Assembly: GCA_023663735.1 (NCBI GenBank)
Contig: JAMPGV010000011.1
Location: forward strand, 1 to 52,725
Source: Muribaculum sp.
GTDB taxonomy: Bacteria; Bacillota; Clostridia; Lachnospirales; Lachnospiraceae
Reading direction: 5' to 3'
DNA length: 52,725 nucleotides
In this document: positions 23,326 to 32,745 of the stretch, piece after piece
How positions within the stretch are numbered: the first letter of the stretch is position 1
Layout: each line of letters opens with the position of its first letter
Notes under the pieces: generated by a model
The model's database searches: none
What the model was told of the DNA's origin: nothing
What the model saw: only the letters and a program-made list of their open reading frames with translations
Made by a program: the position numbers and the translations under genes

Positions 23326-26300
23326 TTGGATAAATTTGAATATAAAGTGAGAGCGCAGGAGATTCGGGACCTGATCGCTCAGGGAGATTATGTACAGGCC
23401 GCGGAGATTGCGGACACCATCGACTGGCGCAGGGTGAAGAGCGTGATGATGCTCTGCACCATCAGCGATCTGTATAAGATTAACAGAAGATATGAGGACG
23501 CCAAAGATTTGCTGCTGCTGGCTTATGAGCATCGTCCGGGCGGCAGGAACATCTGCTATTCTTTGTGCGAGCTTTCCATCAAGACCGGAGAGTTTGTGCA
23601 GGCTACGGAGTATTATAAGGAATTTGTACAGGCAGCGCCCAAGGATCCCGGGAAATACATCCTGCAATATAAATTGTACGAAGATCAGGATGTGAGCCTT
23701 GAGGAGCGCATTGCGGTTCTGGAGGAGTTGAAAAAACATGACTACCGGGAGAAGTGGGCTTATGAGCTGGCTTATCTCTATCACAGGGTAGGGCTGGCAG
23801 CCCGCTGTGTGGAAGAGTGCGACGAGATGATTCTGTGGTTCGGCGAGGGGGAGTATGTCATCAAAGCCATGGAGTTGAAGATGCTCCATCAGCCCTTGAG
23901 TCCGGAACAGCAGGAAAAATATGATCTCCGCTTCGAGGCGCATCCTGAGGAGCCGGATCCTTCGGAACTGTCCGGTGGGCAGTACGGGGAGGACGGCGGC
24001 TATTTCGGAAGCGAGTATGAGGAAGATCCGGAACAGGGAGCGCTGTACGGTCAGGATGAGACTGGCGACGATACGAGGATCTATGAACCTGCACGGGTCA
24101 ATCCTGAGATGCGGAACGCATGGCGCGGACAAAGCGGGGCGGACAATCCGCAGGAGAGCGGGGAGGACGAACTGGACATTCAGGTGAAAACCGTGGATGT
24201 GGGTCAGTATAATACGATGAATCTGCAAGCGGAGCTGGCGCAGGGTTTGCAGGAGCTTCTGAGTGCGGAACAGGAGGCTGGCGGAATCGAGCATCCCGTG
24301 ACGCGCTCTATTGTAGCGCCGATGATGCACACGGAGGATTCTGCGGAAAAGTCCGCGGAAGAATCCATGGAAGAACCCACGGAATTTTCCGTGGAAGAAG
24401 TTGTGAAAGAAGCTGTGGCGGAAGATCTTGCGCAGGAGATTCCGGAAGCGGAGTCTGAGGAGGACATCTCACAGGAAGCAGGGGAGGAGATTCCGCAGGA
24501 CATTGTGGAAGAGGCTTCCGGGGAGGACGCCCTGCGGGAAATGGAAAAGGGGGCTTCCGGGAGGGATATCTCAGAGGAATCGGCGGAAGAAGCCTCAGGG
24601 GAGGACATCTCAGAGGAATCGGCGGAAGAAGTGTCTGCGGAGGACGCCTCACAGGAGATTCCGGCGGAAGAGCCGGAGGATTCGGAAGTCTTTTTCGGCG
24701 AGACCGGAGAGATCGTGCTGGAGCAGATGCGCCTGCAGGAACTGGAGAAATCCGTCGTGCAGAGCGCCGCACAGGATCCGGAACCTGTTCTGCCGCCGCC
24801 CGGAGCGGTCAGACAAGTGGTCTATCCGGCGCAGTCTCCGGAGCGGAAAATGGCGGAGGTAGAGCCGCCCAGAGAACTTGCCAATGTGCTGTCTCAGGAG
24901 CCGGACGGACAGATCAGTCTGGTGGTTCCCGAGTGGGAAAAAGTAGAAAAGCAGATCACCGGGCAGATGGCCATCTCGGACGTGTTGGCCGAGTGGGAGC
25001 GCATGAAGAAAGAGAACGAGGAGAAGCGCAAGGAAGAAGTGCGCCAGCATGTGCTTCAGCAGACGGGCAATATGTTTGCGGATTTTGACGAGGCGGTAAA
25101 GAACGGACTGTTAGAACAGCTGGAGAAAACCGCCGGGCAGCCGGAGTCTGCGCAGACTGTGCCAGATCTACAGGAAACGCCCGAGGGGGAGATGCGGGAG
25201 GAGTCCGGGGAGATTCTGGCAGAGGCCTCAAAAGAGCCGGAAACCGATGCGGAGGAAAGCGGCTTTTCGGTGCAGGAAGAGGAGTCGGAATATGCCGGGG
25301 AAGCCGACGCAGATGTGCAGGAACCGGAATACGCTGAAGAGACCGGGGCGGATGTGCAGGAACCGGAATACGCTGAAGAGACTGGGGCGGATGTGCAGGA
25401 ACCGGAATACGCTGGAGAGGCCGAAGCGGAGGAGCCGGATGCAGCGGACAGCGCCGGGGCGGCTGAGGAAACCGATCAGGAAACCGCGGAGGAAGCGGAT
25501 AATTCGGCAGACGAACGACAAGAGGAAGCCATAGCCGCGGAGGAAACTTCGGAAGAGGAGCGGGAAGAGCATACCGAAAAGGGCAAAGTCCGCTCCATGA
25601 CCAGAGAGGAGCGGGAACTCTACGGGCCTTATATCCAGAGCAGATCCACCAAGGAGCAGATCGTGAAGGCCGTGGACAATATCAGTCTGGCCGCTTACAC
25701 GGGCAATGTGATCATCACCGGAGAGCCGGGCATGGATACCGTCTCTCTGGCCAAGAACATCATCCGCGAGGTACAGGCCACCGACAGCAATTTCTCCGGG
25801 AAGGTTGCCAAGATTTCCGGAAAGGGCTTGAACGGTAAAAATGTGGAGGACACGCTGAACCAGCTGCAGAACGGAGCGCTGATCATTCAGAGCGCCTGTG
25901 ATATGGAGGAGCATACAATTCAGGATCTGTACAAGACATTGCAGAAAGAAAGTCTGGGAATCGTGGTTTTGATACAGGATGAGACCCGGGTGATGAATCG
26001 TTTCCTGAAGAAACACAAAATGATTCTGGACGTCTTCACCGCCCGGGTGGATGTGGAGGCGCTCAGCAACGACCTGCTGGTGGCCTATGGCCGCAAATAT
26101 GCCAAGGAGCAGGAGTATTCCATCGATGAGCTGGGAGTTCTGGCATTGCATAACCGTATTGAACAGCGCCAGACCATCGACCATGCCGTGACCACTTCGG
26201 AGGTCAAGGAGATTGTGGACGGGGCGATCCGCCATGCCAATCGAAAAACGCCGGGACATTTCTTTGACATTCTGCTGGCAAAGAGGTATGATGAAGAGGA

Positions 26301-26334
26301 CATGATCGTGGTGACGGAAAAAGATTTTGCATGA
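23326..26334 (+). CDS. Large TPR / acidic-repeat / degenerate AAA-like protein
   Basis: A 1002-residue protein in three parts. Residues 1-210 are helical and TPR-like (YVQAAEIADTIDWRR, RRYEDAKDLLLLAYEHRPGG). Residues about 230-750 are low-complexity and strongly acidic, with two arrays of 13-residue repeats: ASGEDISEESAEE (24553-24630) and DVQEPEYAEETGA (25312-25419). The C-terminal 250 residues resemble an AAA module: NVIITGEPGMDTVSLAKNII stands where a P-loop belongs but has no GKT, and GALIIQSACDM is in the Walker B position. It probably does not hydrolyse ATP. No signal peptide or membrane span. TTG 23326 has AGGGAG upstream. A cytosolic scaffold is a guess; the family function is unknown to me. 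Confidence 0.7.
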   Translation: MDKFEYKVRAQEIRDLIAQGDYVQAAEIADTIDWRRVKSVMMLCTISDLYKINRRYEDAKDLLLLAYEHRPGGRNICYSLCELSIKTGEFVQATEYYKEFVQAAPKDPGKYILQYKLYEDQDVSLEERIAVLEELKKHDYREKWAYELAYLYHRVGLAARCVEECDEMILWFGEGEYVIKAMELKMLHQPLSPEQQEKYDLRFEAHPEEPDPSELSGGQYGEDGGYFGSEYEEDPEQGALYGQDETGDDTRIYEPARVNPEMRNAWRGQSGADNPQESGEDELDIQVKTVDVGQYNTMNLQAELAQGLQELLSAEQEAGGIEHPVTRSIVAPMMHTEDSAEKSAEESMEEPTEFSVEEVVKEAVAEDLAQEIPEAESEEDISQEAGEEIPQDIVEEASGEDALREMEKGASGRDISEESAEEASGEDISEESAEEVSAEDASQEIPAEEPEDSEVFFGETGEIVLEQMRLQELEKSVVQSAAQDPEPVLPPPGAVRQVVYPAQSPERKMAEVEPPRELANVLSQEPDGQISLVVPEWEKVEKQITGQMAISDVLAEWERMKKENEEKRKEEVRQHVLQQTGNMFADFDEAVKNGLLEQLEKTAGQPESAQTVPDLQETPEGEMREESGEILAEASKEPETDAEESGFSVQEEESEYAGEADADVQEPEYAEETGADVQEPEYAEETGADVQEPEYAGEAEAEEPDAADSAGAAEETDQETAEEADNSADERQEEAIAAEETSEEEREEHTEKGKVRSMTREERELYGPYIQSRSTKEQIVKAVDNISLAAYTGNVIITGEPGMDTVSLAKNIIREVQATDSNFSGKVAKISGKGLNGKNVEDTLNQLQNGALIIQSACDMEEHTIQDLYKTLQKESLGIVVLIQDETRVMNRFLKKHKMILDVFTARVDVEALSNDLLVAYGRKYAKEQEYSIDELGVLALHNRIEQRQTIDHAVTTSEVKEIVDGAIRHANRKTPGHFFDILLAKRYDEEDMIVVTEKDFA
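24553..24665 (+). repeat. 39-bp in-frame tandem repeat, array 1
   Basis: Two near-identical 39-bp units (24553-24591, 24592-24630) and a degenerate third encode 13-residue acidic repeats ending in SAEE. They lie in the acidic middle of the TPR/AAA-like protein. Confidence 0.75.
25312..25419 (+). repeat. 39-bp in-frame tandem repeat, array 2
   Basis: Two units differing at one base (25312-25350, 25351-25389) and a partial third encode DVQEPEYAEETGA. Same 13-codon period as array 1 but different sequence. The near identity implies recent duplication. Confidence 0.85.
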
Positions 26335-26361
26335 TATCAAGATTGGAAAACGGAGGGCGAA

Positions 26362-28263
26362 ATGAGAGAGAAAGTTTTCATTTCCGAAGCGGATCAATAT
26401 TTATTCGCGCAGGGAACACATTATGACATTTATAAGAAACTGGGCGCGCATTTGTCCGTTGAAGACGGCGAGGAGGGTGTGTTTTTCGGCGTATGGGCGC
26501 CGAATGCCGCGGACGTCCATGTGATCGGTTCTTTTAACGGATGGGATGAGAGTTCGCACCCGATGGAAAAGCTGGGAGAGGGCGGAATCTGGAGCTTGTT
26601 TGTACCCGGCGTGGGCGTCGGCGAGATGTATAAATTTTTGATTACGGCGCAGGACGGCCGGAAGCTTTACAAGGCGGATCCTTTTGCCAACTATGCGGAG
26701 TATCGTCCGGGAACCGCTTCCATTATCACGGATCTGGAGGGATTTGTCTGGAAAGACAGCAAATGGATGGCCGAGCGTGACAAGCAGGATATGAATCGGA
26801 AACCGATGGCGATTTACGAGTGCCACATCGGTTCTTTCATGAAGCATCCGGACAATGGCACGGAGGAAGGATTTTACAATTATAAAGAGTTTGCCAAACG
26901 CATTGTGGAATATATGAAGGAGATGAAGTATACCCATGTGGAACTCATGGGGATTGCGGAGCATCCCTTTGACGGTTCCTGGGGATATCAGGTGACGGGA
27001 TACTATGCGCCGACTTCCCGGTATGGCACGCCGCAAGATTTTATGTATCTGGTGAATGAGCTTCACAAAGCGGGAGTGGGTGTGATTCTGGACTGGGTGC
27101 CTGCGCACTTTGCCACGGACGCCCACGGTCTGGGAGAGTTCGACGGAACCTGTATCTTTGAGCATCCCGATCCCAGAAGGGGAGAGCATCCCGACTGGGG
27201 GACGAAGATTTTTAACTATGGCAAGAACGAAGTCAAAGATTTCCTGATCGCCAACGTATTGTTCTGGCTGAAAGAGTTTCATGTGGACGGCATCCGTGTA
27301 GACGCCGTGGCGTCCATGCTGTATCTGGATTACGGCAAACAGGACGGTCAGTGGCTGCCCAACAAATTCGGCGGCAACAAGAATCTGGAAGCCATCGAAT
27401 TTTTCAAACATATGAATTCCGTCATCCGCGGAACCTATCCCGGATTTTTGACCATTGCGGAGGAATCCACCGCATGGCCCATGGTCAGCGGCGAGATCGG
27501 TACGGACAGTCTGGGATTCTCGTTTAAGTGGAACATGGGCTGGATGCATGATTTCTGTGAGTACATGAAGCTGGACGCGCTCTACCGCAAGGGCAATCAC
27601 TATGCGATGACCTTTGCCATGAGCTACAATGAGAGCGAGAACTATATCCTGCCGCTGTCCCATGACGAGGTGGTGCATTTAAAATGTTCCATGGTCAACA
27701 AGATGCCCGGCTATCCGGTGGATAAATATGCCAATCTCAGGGCGGGCTATGCGTACATGTTCGGACATTGCGGCAAGAAACTTCTGTTCATGGGACAGGA
27801 TTTCGGACAGGAGAGAGAGTGGAGCGAGGCCAGAGAACTCGACTGGTTCCTGCTGGGCGAGAAGAACAACCGGGGGATGCACGAGTGGGTGAAGGAACTG
27901 CTCTTAATGTACCGGAAATATCCCGCACTGTATGAATTTGACAACTGCTGGGACGGTTTTGAGTGGATGAACGCGGACGATGCGGACAGAAGCACCTACT
28001 CCTTTGTGCGCAAATCTTCCAGCGGCAGGAACAGCCTGCTCTTCGTGCTGAATCTGACGCCCATGAAATGGGAGAATTATCAAGTACCCGTGCCTCGGAA
28101 GAAGAAATATAAGCTGATCCTCAACAGCGACGAGGAGCGGTTCGGCGGCTGGGGGAACGAGATTCCCGCGGAGATCGCGGCTGTCGCAAAACCCTGCCAT
28201 TATCACGATTATTCCATCAGTTTCGACCTGCCCGCCTATACCGCTGCAGTGTTTGTATTTTGA
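26362..28263 (+). CDS. glgB: 1,4-alpha-glucan branching enzyme GlgB
   Basis: A 633-residue GH13 enzyme that forms alpha-1,6 branches in glycogen. An N-terminal CBM48 domain (GVWAPNAADVHVIGSFNGWD) precedes the barrel. The branching-enzyme signatures are clear: HVELMGIAEHPFDGSWGYQ, DWVPAHFATDAHGL, DGIRVDAVASMLYLD with the nucleophile Asp, TIAEESTAWP with the acid Glu, and LPLSHDEVVH with the third acidic residue. The C-terminal beta domain runs to the end. Length is normal. GGAGGGCG precedes ATG 26362. No other glycogen genes adjoin it; the GH13 enzyme at the left end is the only other glucan enzyme in the window. A palindromic element is inserted 16 bp after the stop. Confidence 0.96.
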   Translation: MREKVFISEADQYLFAQGTHYDIYKKLGAHLSVEDGEEGVFFGVWAPNAADVHVIGSFNGWDESSHPMEKLGEGGIWSLFVPGVGVGEMYKFLITAQDGRKLYKADPFANYAEYRPGTASIITDLEGFVWKDSKWMAERDKQDMNRKPMAIYECHIGSFMKHPDNGTEEGFYNYKEFAKRIVEYMKEMKYTHVELMGIAEHPFDGSWGYQVTGYYAPTSRYGTPQDFMYLVNELHKAGVGVILDWVPAHFATDAHGLGEFDGTCIFEHPDPRRGEHPDWGTKIFNYGKNEVKDFLIANVLFWLKEFHVDGIRVDAVASMLYLDYGKQDGQWLPNKFGGNKNLEAIEFFKHMNSVIRGTYPGFLTIAEESTAWPMVSGEIGTDSLGFSFKWNMGWMHDFCEYMKLDALYRKGNHYAMTFAMSYNESENYILPLSHDEVVHLKCSMVNKMPGYPVDKYANLRAGYAYMFGHCGKKLLFMGQDFGQEREWSEARELDWFLLGEKNNRGMHEWVKELLLMYRKYPALYEFDNCWDGFEWMNADDADRSTYSFVRKSSSGRNSLLFVLNLTPMKWENYQVPVPRKKKYKLILNSDEERFGGWGNEIPAEIAAVAKPCHYHDYSISFDLPAYTAAVFVF

Positions 28264-28266
28264 CGA

Positions 28267-28499
28267 AACTGGAGATATTAGGCGTTTGTGAAATGCTCTA
28301 ATTTGCAAAGTGTCATTGTGCAAATTGTATATTCCAACGCAGACACGCTTGCGCTCCTACCTCACCGTAATGGCACATAAGGCGCTAAAATACAGCGCCT
28401 AAGTGCCAACGGTTCGCTAGGGTCTGCTTATGGGATATACAATTCGCACAATTCTGATTCCCCAAAATATCGTTTTGCAAACGCCTAACCGGAGATATA
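28267..28499 (+). mobile_element. MITE-like palindromic element, copy C (207 bp) with target duplications
   Basis: The element is 28280-28486, from AGGCGTTTG to CAAACGCCT (9-bp perfect inverted ends, then degenerate pairing). Flanks AACTGGAGATATT (28267-28279) and AACCGGAGATATA (28487-28499) agree at 11 of 13. The central hairpin GGCGCT-AAAATAC-AGCGCC sits within longer arms (GGCAC/GTGCC and AATTGTATAT/ATATACAATT). It has the same orientation as copies B and E. It lies between glgB and a terminator, so it would be in the glgB 3' untranslated region. Confidence 0.88.
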
Positions 28500-28556
28500 T
28501 GAGAGAGAAATGATGCTGTTTTTCAAACTTAAGAAAAATAATAAACGCACCGAAAT

Positions 28557-28588
28557 AAAAGGTGAGTGCCATATGGCGCTCACCTTTT
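28557..28588 (+). terminator. Rho-independent terminator downstream of glgB
   Basis: AAAAGGTGAGTGCC pairs with GGCGCTCACCTTTT around loop ATAT, one mismatch, ending in TTTT. A and T flanks make it symmetrical. It separates glgB and copy C from the flagellar genes. Confidence 0.8.
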
Positions 28589-28691
28589 GGCACCATAAAC
28601 AGATGTTTTACATTTACAGACGAATGGATTCGTTTTGCAAATATTGTGTCCGCGTCCGAACTCGCGGGCAGGCAGAAACGGAGGATTTTAC

Positions 28692-31568
28692 ATGAACATT
28701 ACCATTCAGAATCCCAATCACAGAGCGGATGCCTCATCCGCCGCCCGCACGGAACATGGCGAGGCGGGCAGGCCGCCCCGCGCGGAACATAGGAACAAGA
28801 CCCACAGGCCCGAGACGGAGCATGTGGCATTTTCCGTGGGAGAAGAGGGATTTCATGTCTTTGACGGTATCGGAGAAGGAAACGAGGGACGCGAGCAGGG
28901 AAAAACGCTGACAGACCTTCAAAGAGAGGCTTCCGCTGCGGATGTGGGCATTTCCCAAGATTACATGACAGTTGTGTCACATACGATGTCCGAGGAAGAT
29001 TACCAAAGGATGTCGGAGGAGGGGTTTCATTTTGCCTCGCTGAATCCGAAGGAAGCCGTGACCATTGTGGATAAGATCAAGGCAGAATTGGTGCGCAGCG
29101 GGAAGTATATCGCAGGCTATACCGATGATCTGGATATGGATACGCTGGCCGCCGCCGTGGGAAGCGACACGCTGGCAAGGGCTTTGTCCAAGAGTTTCCG
29201 CGAGGCGGATCTTCCGCTTACGCAGGAAAATATTGCCGCGGTGGAGAGAGCTTGGAATATGGCTTCCCAGCTTGCGCCGCCCACGGAGAATACCTACCGG
29301 TATATGGCGGGCAATGCGATGGAGCCGGAGATCTGGAACTTTTATCTGGCGCAGAACAGCGGTGCGGACGCGCCCGGGCGGGACAGGACGGTTCCCCGGG
29401 AGGAGCTGGATTATCTGGCAGACGAGAAAATGCGCAAGCAGATTGACAAGGTGCTGGAACAGGCGGGATATGAGCCGAACGAGGAGAACAGGGAGGCGGC
29501 GGAGTGGCTTTTGGAGCGCAGGCTGCCGCTCACGCCGGAGAGTGTCAGCCGCCTGAAACGGCTGCGGGAGGCGCAGGTGCCTGTCACGGAGGAGCGTTTT
29601 GCGCAGGCCGCGGCGGAGGCGGTGGCCGCGGGCAGGGATCCCATTCATGCGGATTTGTCCGGGACGTCCGAAAGAGGGGGGAATCTCTACCGGAAAGCGG
29701 CGGAAGTGCTGCGCTTTTACAGAGCGCGCTACGACGCGCTGGAGCGTCCTGACGACTTCAATTACGAAGAGCTTGAGAAGTGGATGCGGGAACAGGGCGA
29801 TCTGGGCGCGCGCAAACAGCTGGAGGAAATCCGCCTGTGCATGACGGCGGAAGTGAACGTAAAGCTGTTAAAGAGCGGGTTCGCCATAGATACTGCGCCC
29901 ATGGAGGAGCTGATCACGGCGCTGCGGGAGGCTGAGGCGGCGGTAGCAGGTTCCTACTTCCCCGAGGATGCGCAGGCCGTTGCCAAATATGAGAATTGGA
30001 ATCGAACCAATGACGTGATGCGGGATCTGCCGGAACTTCCGGCGCGGCTTCTGGGGACCGTGCGCATCGAGGCGGCGGACGGGCAGGATGCCAGCGTTCT
30101 GGAAGATTTCCATGCGGAGGGCGCAGCGCTCCGCCGGGCTTATGAGCGGGCGGGCGAGAGCTATGAGACGCTGATGACGGCGCCCAGAGCGGATCTGGGA
30201 GACAGCATCGAGAAGGCCTTCGGCAATGCGGAAGAGCTGCTGCGGGAGCTGGGAATCGAACCCACAGAGGAGAATCTCCGGACAGTACGCATTCTGGGCT
30301 ATAATCACATGGAGATCAGCGAGGAGAATCTGGATCGTGTGAAAGAGGCGGACAGACAAGTGCATACGGTGATCGACAAGATGACGCCTGCGGCCACGCT
30401 GCAGATGATCCGGGACGGCGTCAATCCGCTGGAGCTTTCCTTTGCGGAGCTGAACAAATATTTTGACAATCTGCCGTCGGGATTTCAGGAGCAGGCCGTG
30501 AGCTACAGCCGTTATCTGTACGGTTTGGAACAAAACAAACAGATCACCCGGCAGGAGCGGGAGACCTATATCGGCGTGTACCGTCTGCTGAACCAGATCG
30601 AGAGAAAAGACGGAGCGGCCGTGGGCGCGGTGGTCAACACGCAGGCGGAGCTTCAGTTCGCAAATCTGTTGTCAGCGGTCAGAAGCGGGAAGTTCGGCCA
30701 TATGGACGTGCGCGCCACGGATGAGCTGGGCGTGCTTCGGGAATTGGCGCAGAGGGGCGAGAGCCGTTCTATTTCCGAGCAGATTTCCGCAGGCTACGTG
30801 CGGCAGGAGCTGGAAGAGCTGCGACAGGTGTCGCAGGTTGATCAGGCCGCCTCAGCCATGCTGGAGCGGGGGGAACTGCCCGCAAGCGCCGAGAATCTGT
30901 TGGCCGCACAGGAACTTCTGCGGGATCCGAGAGGACCGTTCAAAGCGTTCCGGCAGCAGGGGCAGGAACGTGAGCCGGTACGGGAACTGTGGGAACAGCT
31001 CTCCGATAAAGAAGCTTTTCAGGAGGAATATGAGGAAACGATTGCCAGAATGCAGTCGGAGACGGAGGATTTCACTCTGAATCAGGCACAGAGCAGTCTG
31101 GACGTGCGGGCGTTTCGGATGGCGCACAGGCAGCTCAGCATCATGGGCAGTCTGTCCCACAGCGAGGAGTATATTCTGGAGATGCAGGTGGGAGAAGAAA
31201 CGGCTGCGGTACATCTGAGGCTGGAGCAGGGAAGCGGCAGAAAGGGTGCGGTTTCCATTGCCGTGGACTATGGGGAGAGCGCCCATATCGAGGCCAATTT
31301 ACAGGTGAAAAACGGCAGAGTGGAAGGATTTCTTCTGGGAAAAACCTCTCAGGAGGTTACGAAATTGCAGGAGACATCCGATATATTCTATAACTTGATC
31401 AACGAGAACACTTCCCTACAGTTGGAAGCGGTAAAATTACCTGTGGTAAGCAGAGGAAACATAAATATGACAGGGACGTCGGAAAATGGCAGCCAAGGGG
31501 AGACGCCTTCCCCGGATAACGGAACGCTGTATCGTGTTGCAAAGCTTTTTTTACAGGCAATCAGATGA
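28692..31568 (+). CDS. Large helical-repeat protein beside flagellin (DUF6240-like)
   Basis: A 958-residue soluble protein without signal peptide. After a low-complexity first 60 residues it contains a recurring helical unit: LPLTQENIAAVERAW, GYEPNEENREAAEWL, LPLTPESVSRLKRL, GIEPTEENLRTVRIL, MEISEENLDRVKEA. The last 150 residues (from HRQLSIMGSLSHSEEYILEM) look beta-rich and may correspond to a FliK-type hook-length control C-terminal domain; this is inference. I associate the family with DUF6240, which occurs beside flagellar genes in Lachnospiraceae. ATG 28692 has CGGAGG upstream. Flagellin follows 41 bp downstream with only a small palindrome between. A role in hook or filament assembly is plausible but unproven. 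Confidence 0.65.
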   Translation: MNITIQNPNHRADASSAARTEHGEAGRPPRAEHRNKTHRPETEHVAFSVGEEGFHVFDGIGEGNEGREQGKTLTDLQREASAADVGISQDYMTVVSHTMSEEDYQRMSEEGFHFASLNPKEAVTIVDKIKAELVRSGKYIAGYTDDLDMDTLAAAVGSDTLARALSKSFREADLPLTQENIAAVERAWNMASQLAPPTENTYRYMAGNAMEPEIWNFYLAQNSGADAPGRDRTVPREELDYLADEKMRKQIDKVLEQAGYEPNEENREAAEWLLERRLPLTPESVSRLKRLREAQVPVTEERFAQAAAEAVAAGRDPIHADLSGTSERGGNLYRKAAEVLRFYRARYDALERPDDFNYEELEKWMREQGDLGARKQLEEIRLCMTAEVNVKLLKSGFAIDTAPMEELITALREAEAAVAGSYFPEDAQAVAKYENWNRTNDVMRDLPELPARLLGTVRIEAADGQDASVLEDFHAEGAALRRAYERAGESYETLMTAPRADLGDSIEKAFGNAEELLRELGIEPTEENLRTVRILGYNHMEISEENLDRVKEADRQVHTVIDKMTPAATLQMIRDGVNPLELSFAELNKYFDNLPSGFQEQAVSYSRYLYGLEQNKQITRQERETYIGVYRLLNQIERKDGAAVGAVVNTQAELQFANLLSAVRSGKFGHMDVRATDELGVLRELAQRGESRSISEQISAGYVRQELEELRQVSQVDQAASAMLERGELPASAENLLAAQELLRDPRGPFKAFRQQGQEREPVRELWEQLSDKEAFQEEYEETIARMQSETEDFTLNQAQSSLDVRAFRMAHRQLSIMGSLSHSEEYILEMQVGEETAAVHLRLEQGSGRKGAVSIAVDYGESAHIEANLQVKNGRVEGFLLGKTSQEVTKLQETSDIFYNLINENTSLQLEAVKLPVVSRGNINMTGTSENGSQGETPSPDNGTLYRVAKLFLQAIR

Positions 31569-31585
31569 GCTCCCCGATCGGGGGC
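31569..31585. other. CCCCGATCGGGG palindrome between the large flagellar gene and flagellin
   Basis: GCTCCCCGATCGGGGGC follows the upstream stop codon directly. With no T-tract it is not a normal terminator; it may be a processing or stability hairpin for the flagellin message. Confidence 0.5.
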
Positions 31586-31609
31586 AGAAAAGAAAAAGCG
31601 AGGTAATCT

Positions 31610-32710
31610 ATGAGAATCAATTACAACGTATCGGCAATGCTATCGAACAATGCTCTGGCAAACAATGACAACGCCCTGTCGAAATCTTTGGAGCGGCTTT
31701 CCTCCGGATTAAAGATCAATCATGCAAAGGATAATCCCGCCGGTCTGGCCATGGCAAAGCGCATGAATGCGCAGATCAGAGGCCTTGACGCGGCCAATCA
31801 GAACGCCGGGGACGGCGTGTCCGTCATCGAGACGGCGGACGGAGCGCTCACGGAAGTGGCCGCCATGCTTCAGCGCATGAACGAATTGTCCGTGAAATCC
31901 GCCAATGGGACGATGACGCCGGAGGATCGGGAAACCATTCAGAGTGAGGTTGCCCAGCTGAAAGAGGAGATCACCCGTGTGTCCGAGACTACGGAGTTTA
32001 ACGGACAGAAACTTTTGAACGGGGAATTTGCTTCCAGAGGATTTACGAATGACAATGACGTCAAAGTCAGTTCCTATAGCAGAGAAGTTCCCATCAAGGT
32101 TTATACCATCAGCAGCCTGACCGTATCCCCGAATGCGGACGGCGATCTGGAAGTGGTGGGAACCCCCGGGTTAGGGCCGGAATTTCCTGCGGACGCCAAA
32201 GTGGAGATGCGGGACAATCTACTGACCATCCGGGACAGCAACAGTTTTGAGATGGTTTTGGAAGTTCCGACGACGGGCGGCTCCTACACCGATCTGGAGG
32301 TGGACGTGACAGGAATCGGTTCCATGCGCTTGCAGGTCGGCTCTAACGAGGGGCAGGTGCTGGAGGTGGAGATTCCCGATATGTCTCTTCTGAACATGGG
32401 AATCGAGAATGTGGACGTAAGCACCAAAGCGGGAGCGGACGAGGCCATCGCCCGCATCGACGACGCCATTCAGTTTGTATCCAGCGTCCGCGGTAAACTG
32501 GGCGCTTATCAGAATCGTCTGGAATCCACCATCAACAGTCTGGACGTCACCAGCGAAAATATGACCGCCGCATACTCCCGTATCATGGATGTGGATATGG
32601 CGGAAGAGATGACGGAGTACACCACGAATCAGGTTCTCACACAGGCCGGAACATCCATGCTTGCACAGGCCAACGAGAGACCTTCGCAGGTATTGCAGCT
32701 TTTGCAGTGA
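31610..32710 (+). CDS. Flagellin
   Basis: A 366-residue filament subunit. The N-terminal D0/D1 helices are classical (MRINYNVSAMLSNNALA, LERLSSGLKINHAKDNPAG, NAGDGVSVIETADGALTEV), as is the C-terminal D1/D0 (GAYQNRLESTINSLDVTSEN, RIMDVDMAEEMTEYT, MLAQANERPSQVLQLLQ). The variable middle (about residues 140-285) is short and beta-rich, so the protein is smaller than many clostridial flagellins. It is exported by the flagellar type III apparatus with FliS as chaperone, encoded next. GCGAGG lies before ATG 31610. I could not find a sigma-28 promoter in the 41-bp gap, so transcription may come from upstream. Confidence 0.95.
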   Translation: MRINYNVSAMLSNNALANNDNALSKSLERLSSGLKINHAKDNPAGLAMAKRMNAQIRGLDAANQNAGDGVSVIETADGALTEVAAMLQRMNELSVKSANGTMTPEDRETIQSEVAQLKEEITRVSETTEFNGQKLLNGEFASRGFTNDNDVKVSSYSREVPIKVYTISSLTVSPNADGDLEVVGTPGLGPEFPADAKVEMRDNLLTIRDSNSFEMVLEVPTTGGSYTDLEVDVTGIGSMRLQVGSNEGQVLEVEIPDMSLLNMGIENVDVSTKAGADEAIARIDDAIQFVSSVRGKLGAYQNRLESTINSLDVTSENMTAAYSRIMDVDMAEEMTEYTTNQVLTQAGTSMLAQANERPSQVLQLLQ

Positions 32711-32745
32711 TCATTTGACGGTGACAGGGAAAAGGGGAAGAGAGC

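Noticed and set aside
31569..31609. Sigma-28 promoter for flagellin
   Set aside because: No TAAA-N15-GCCGATAT-like pair is present in the gap or just upstream.
31610..32710. Hook-associated protein FlgL instead of flagellin
   Set aside because: The C-terminus has the flagellin D0 pattern ending in VLQLLQ, and fliS follows directly.
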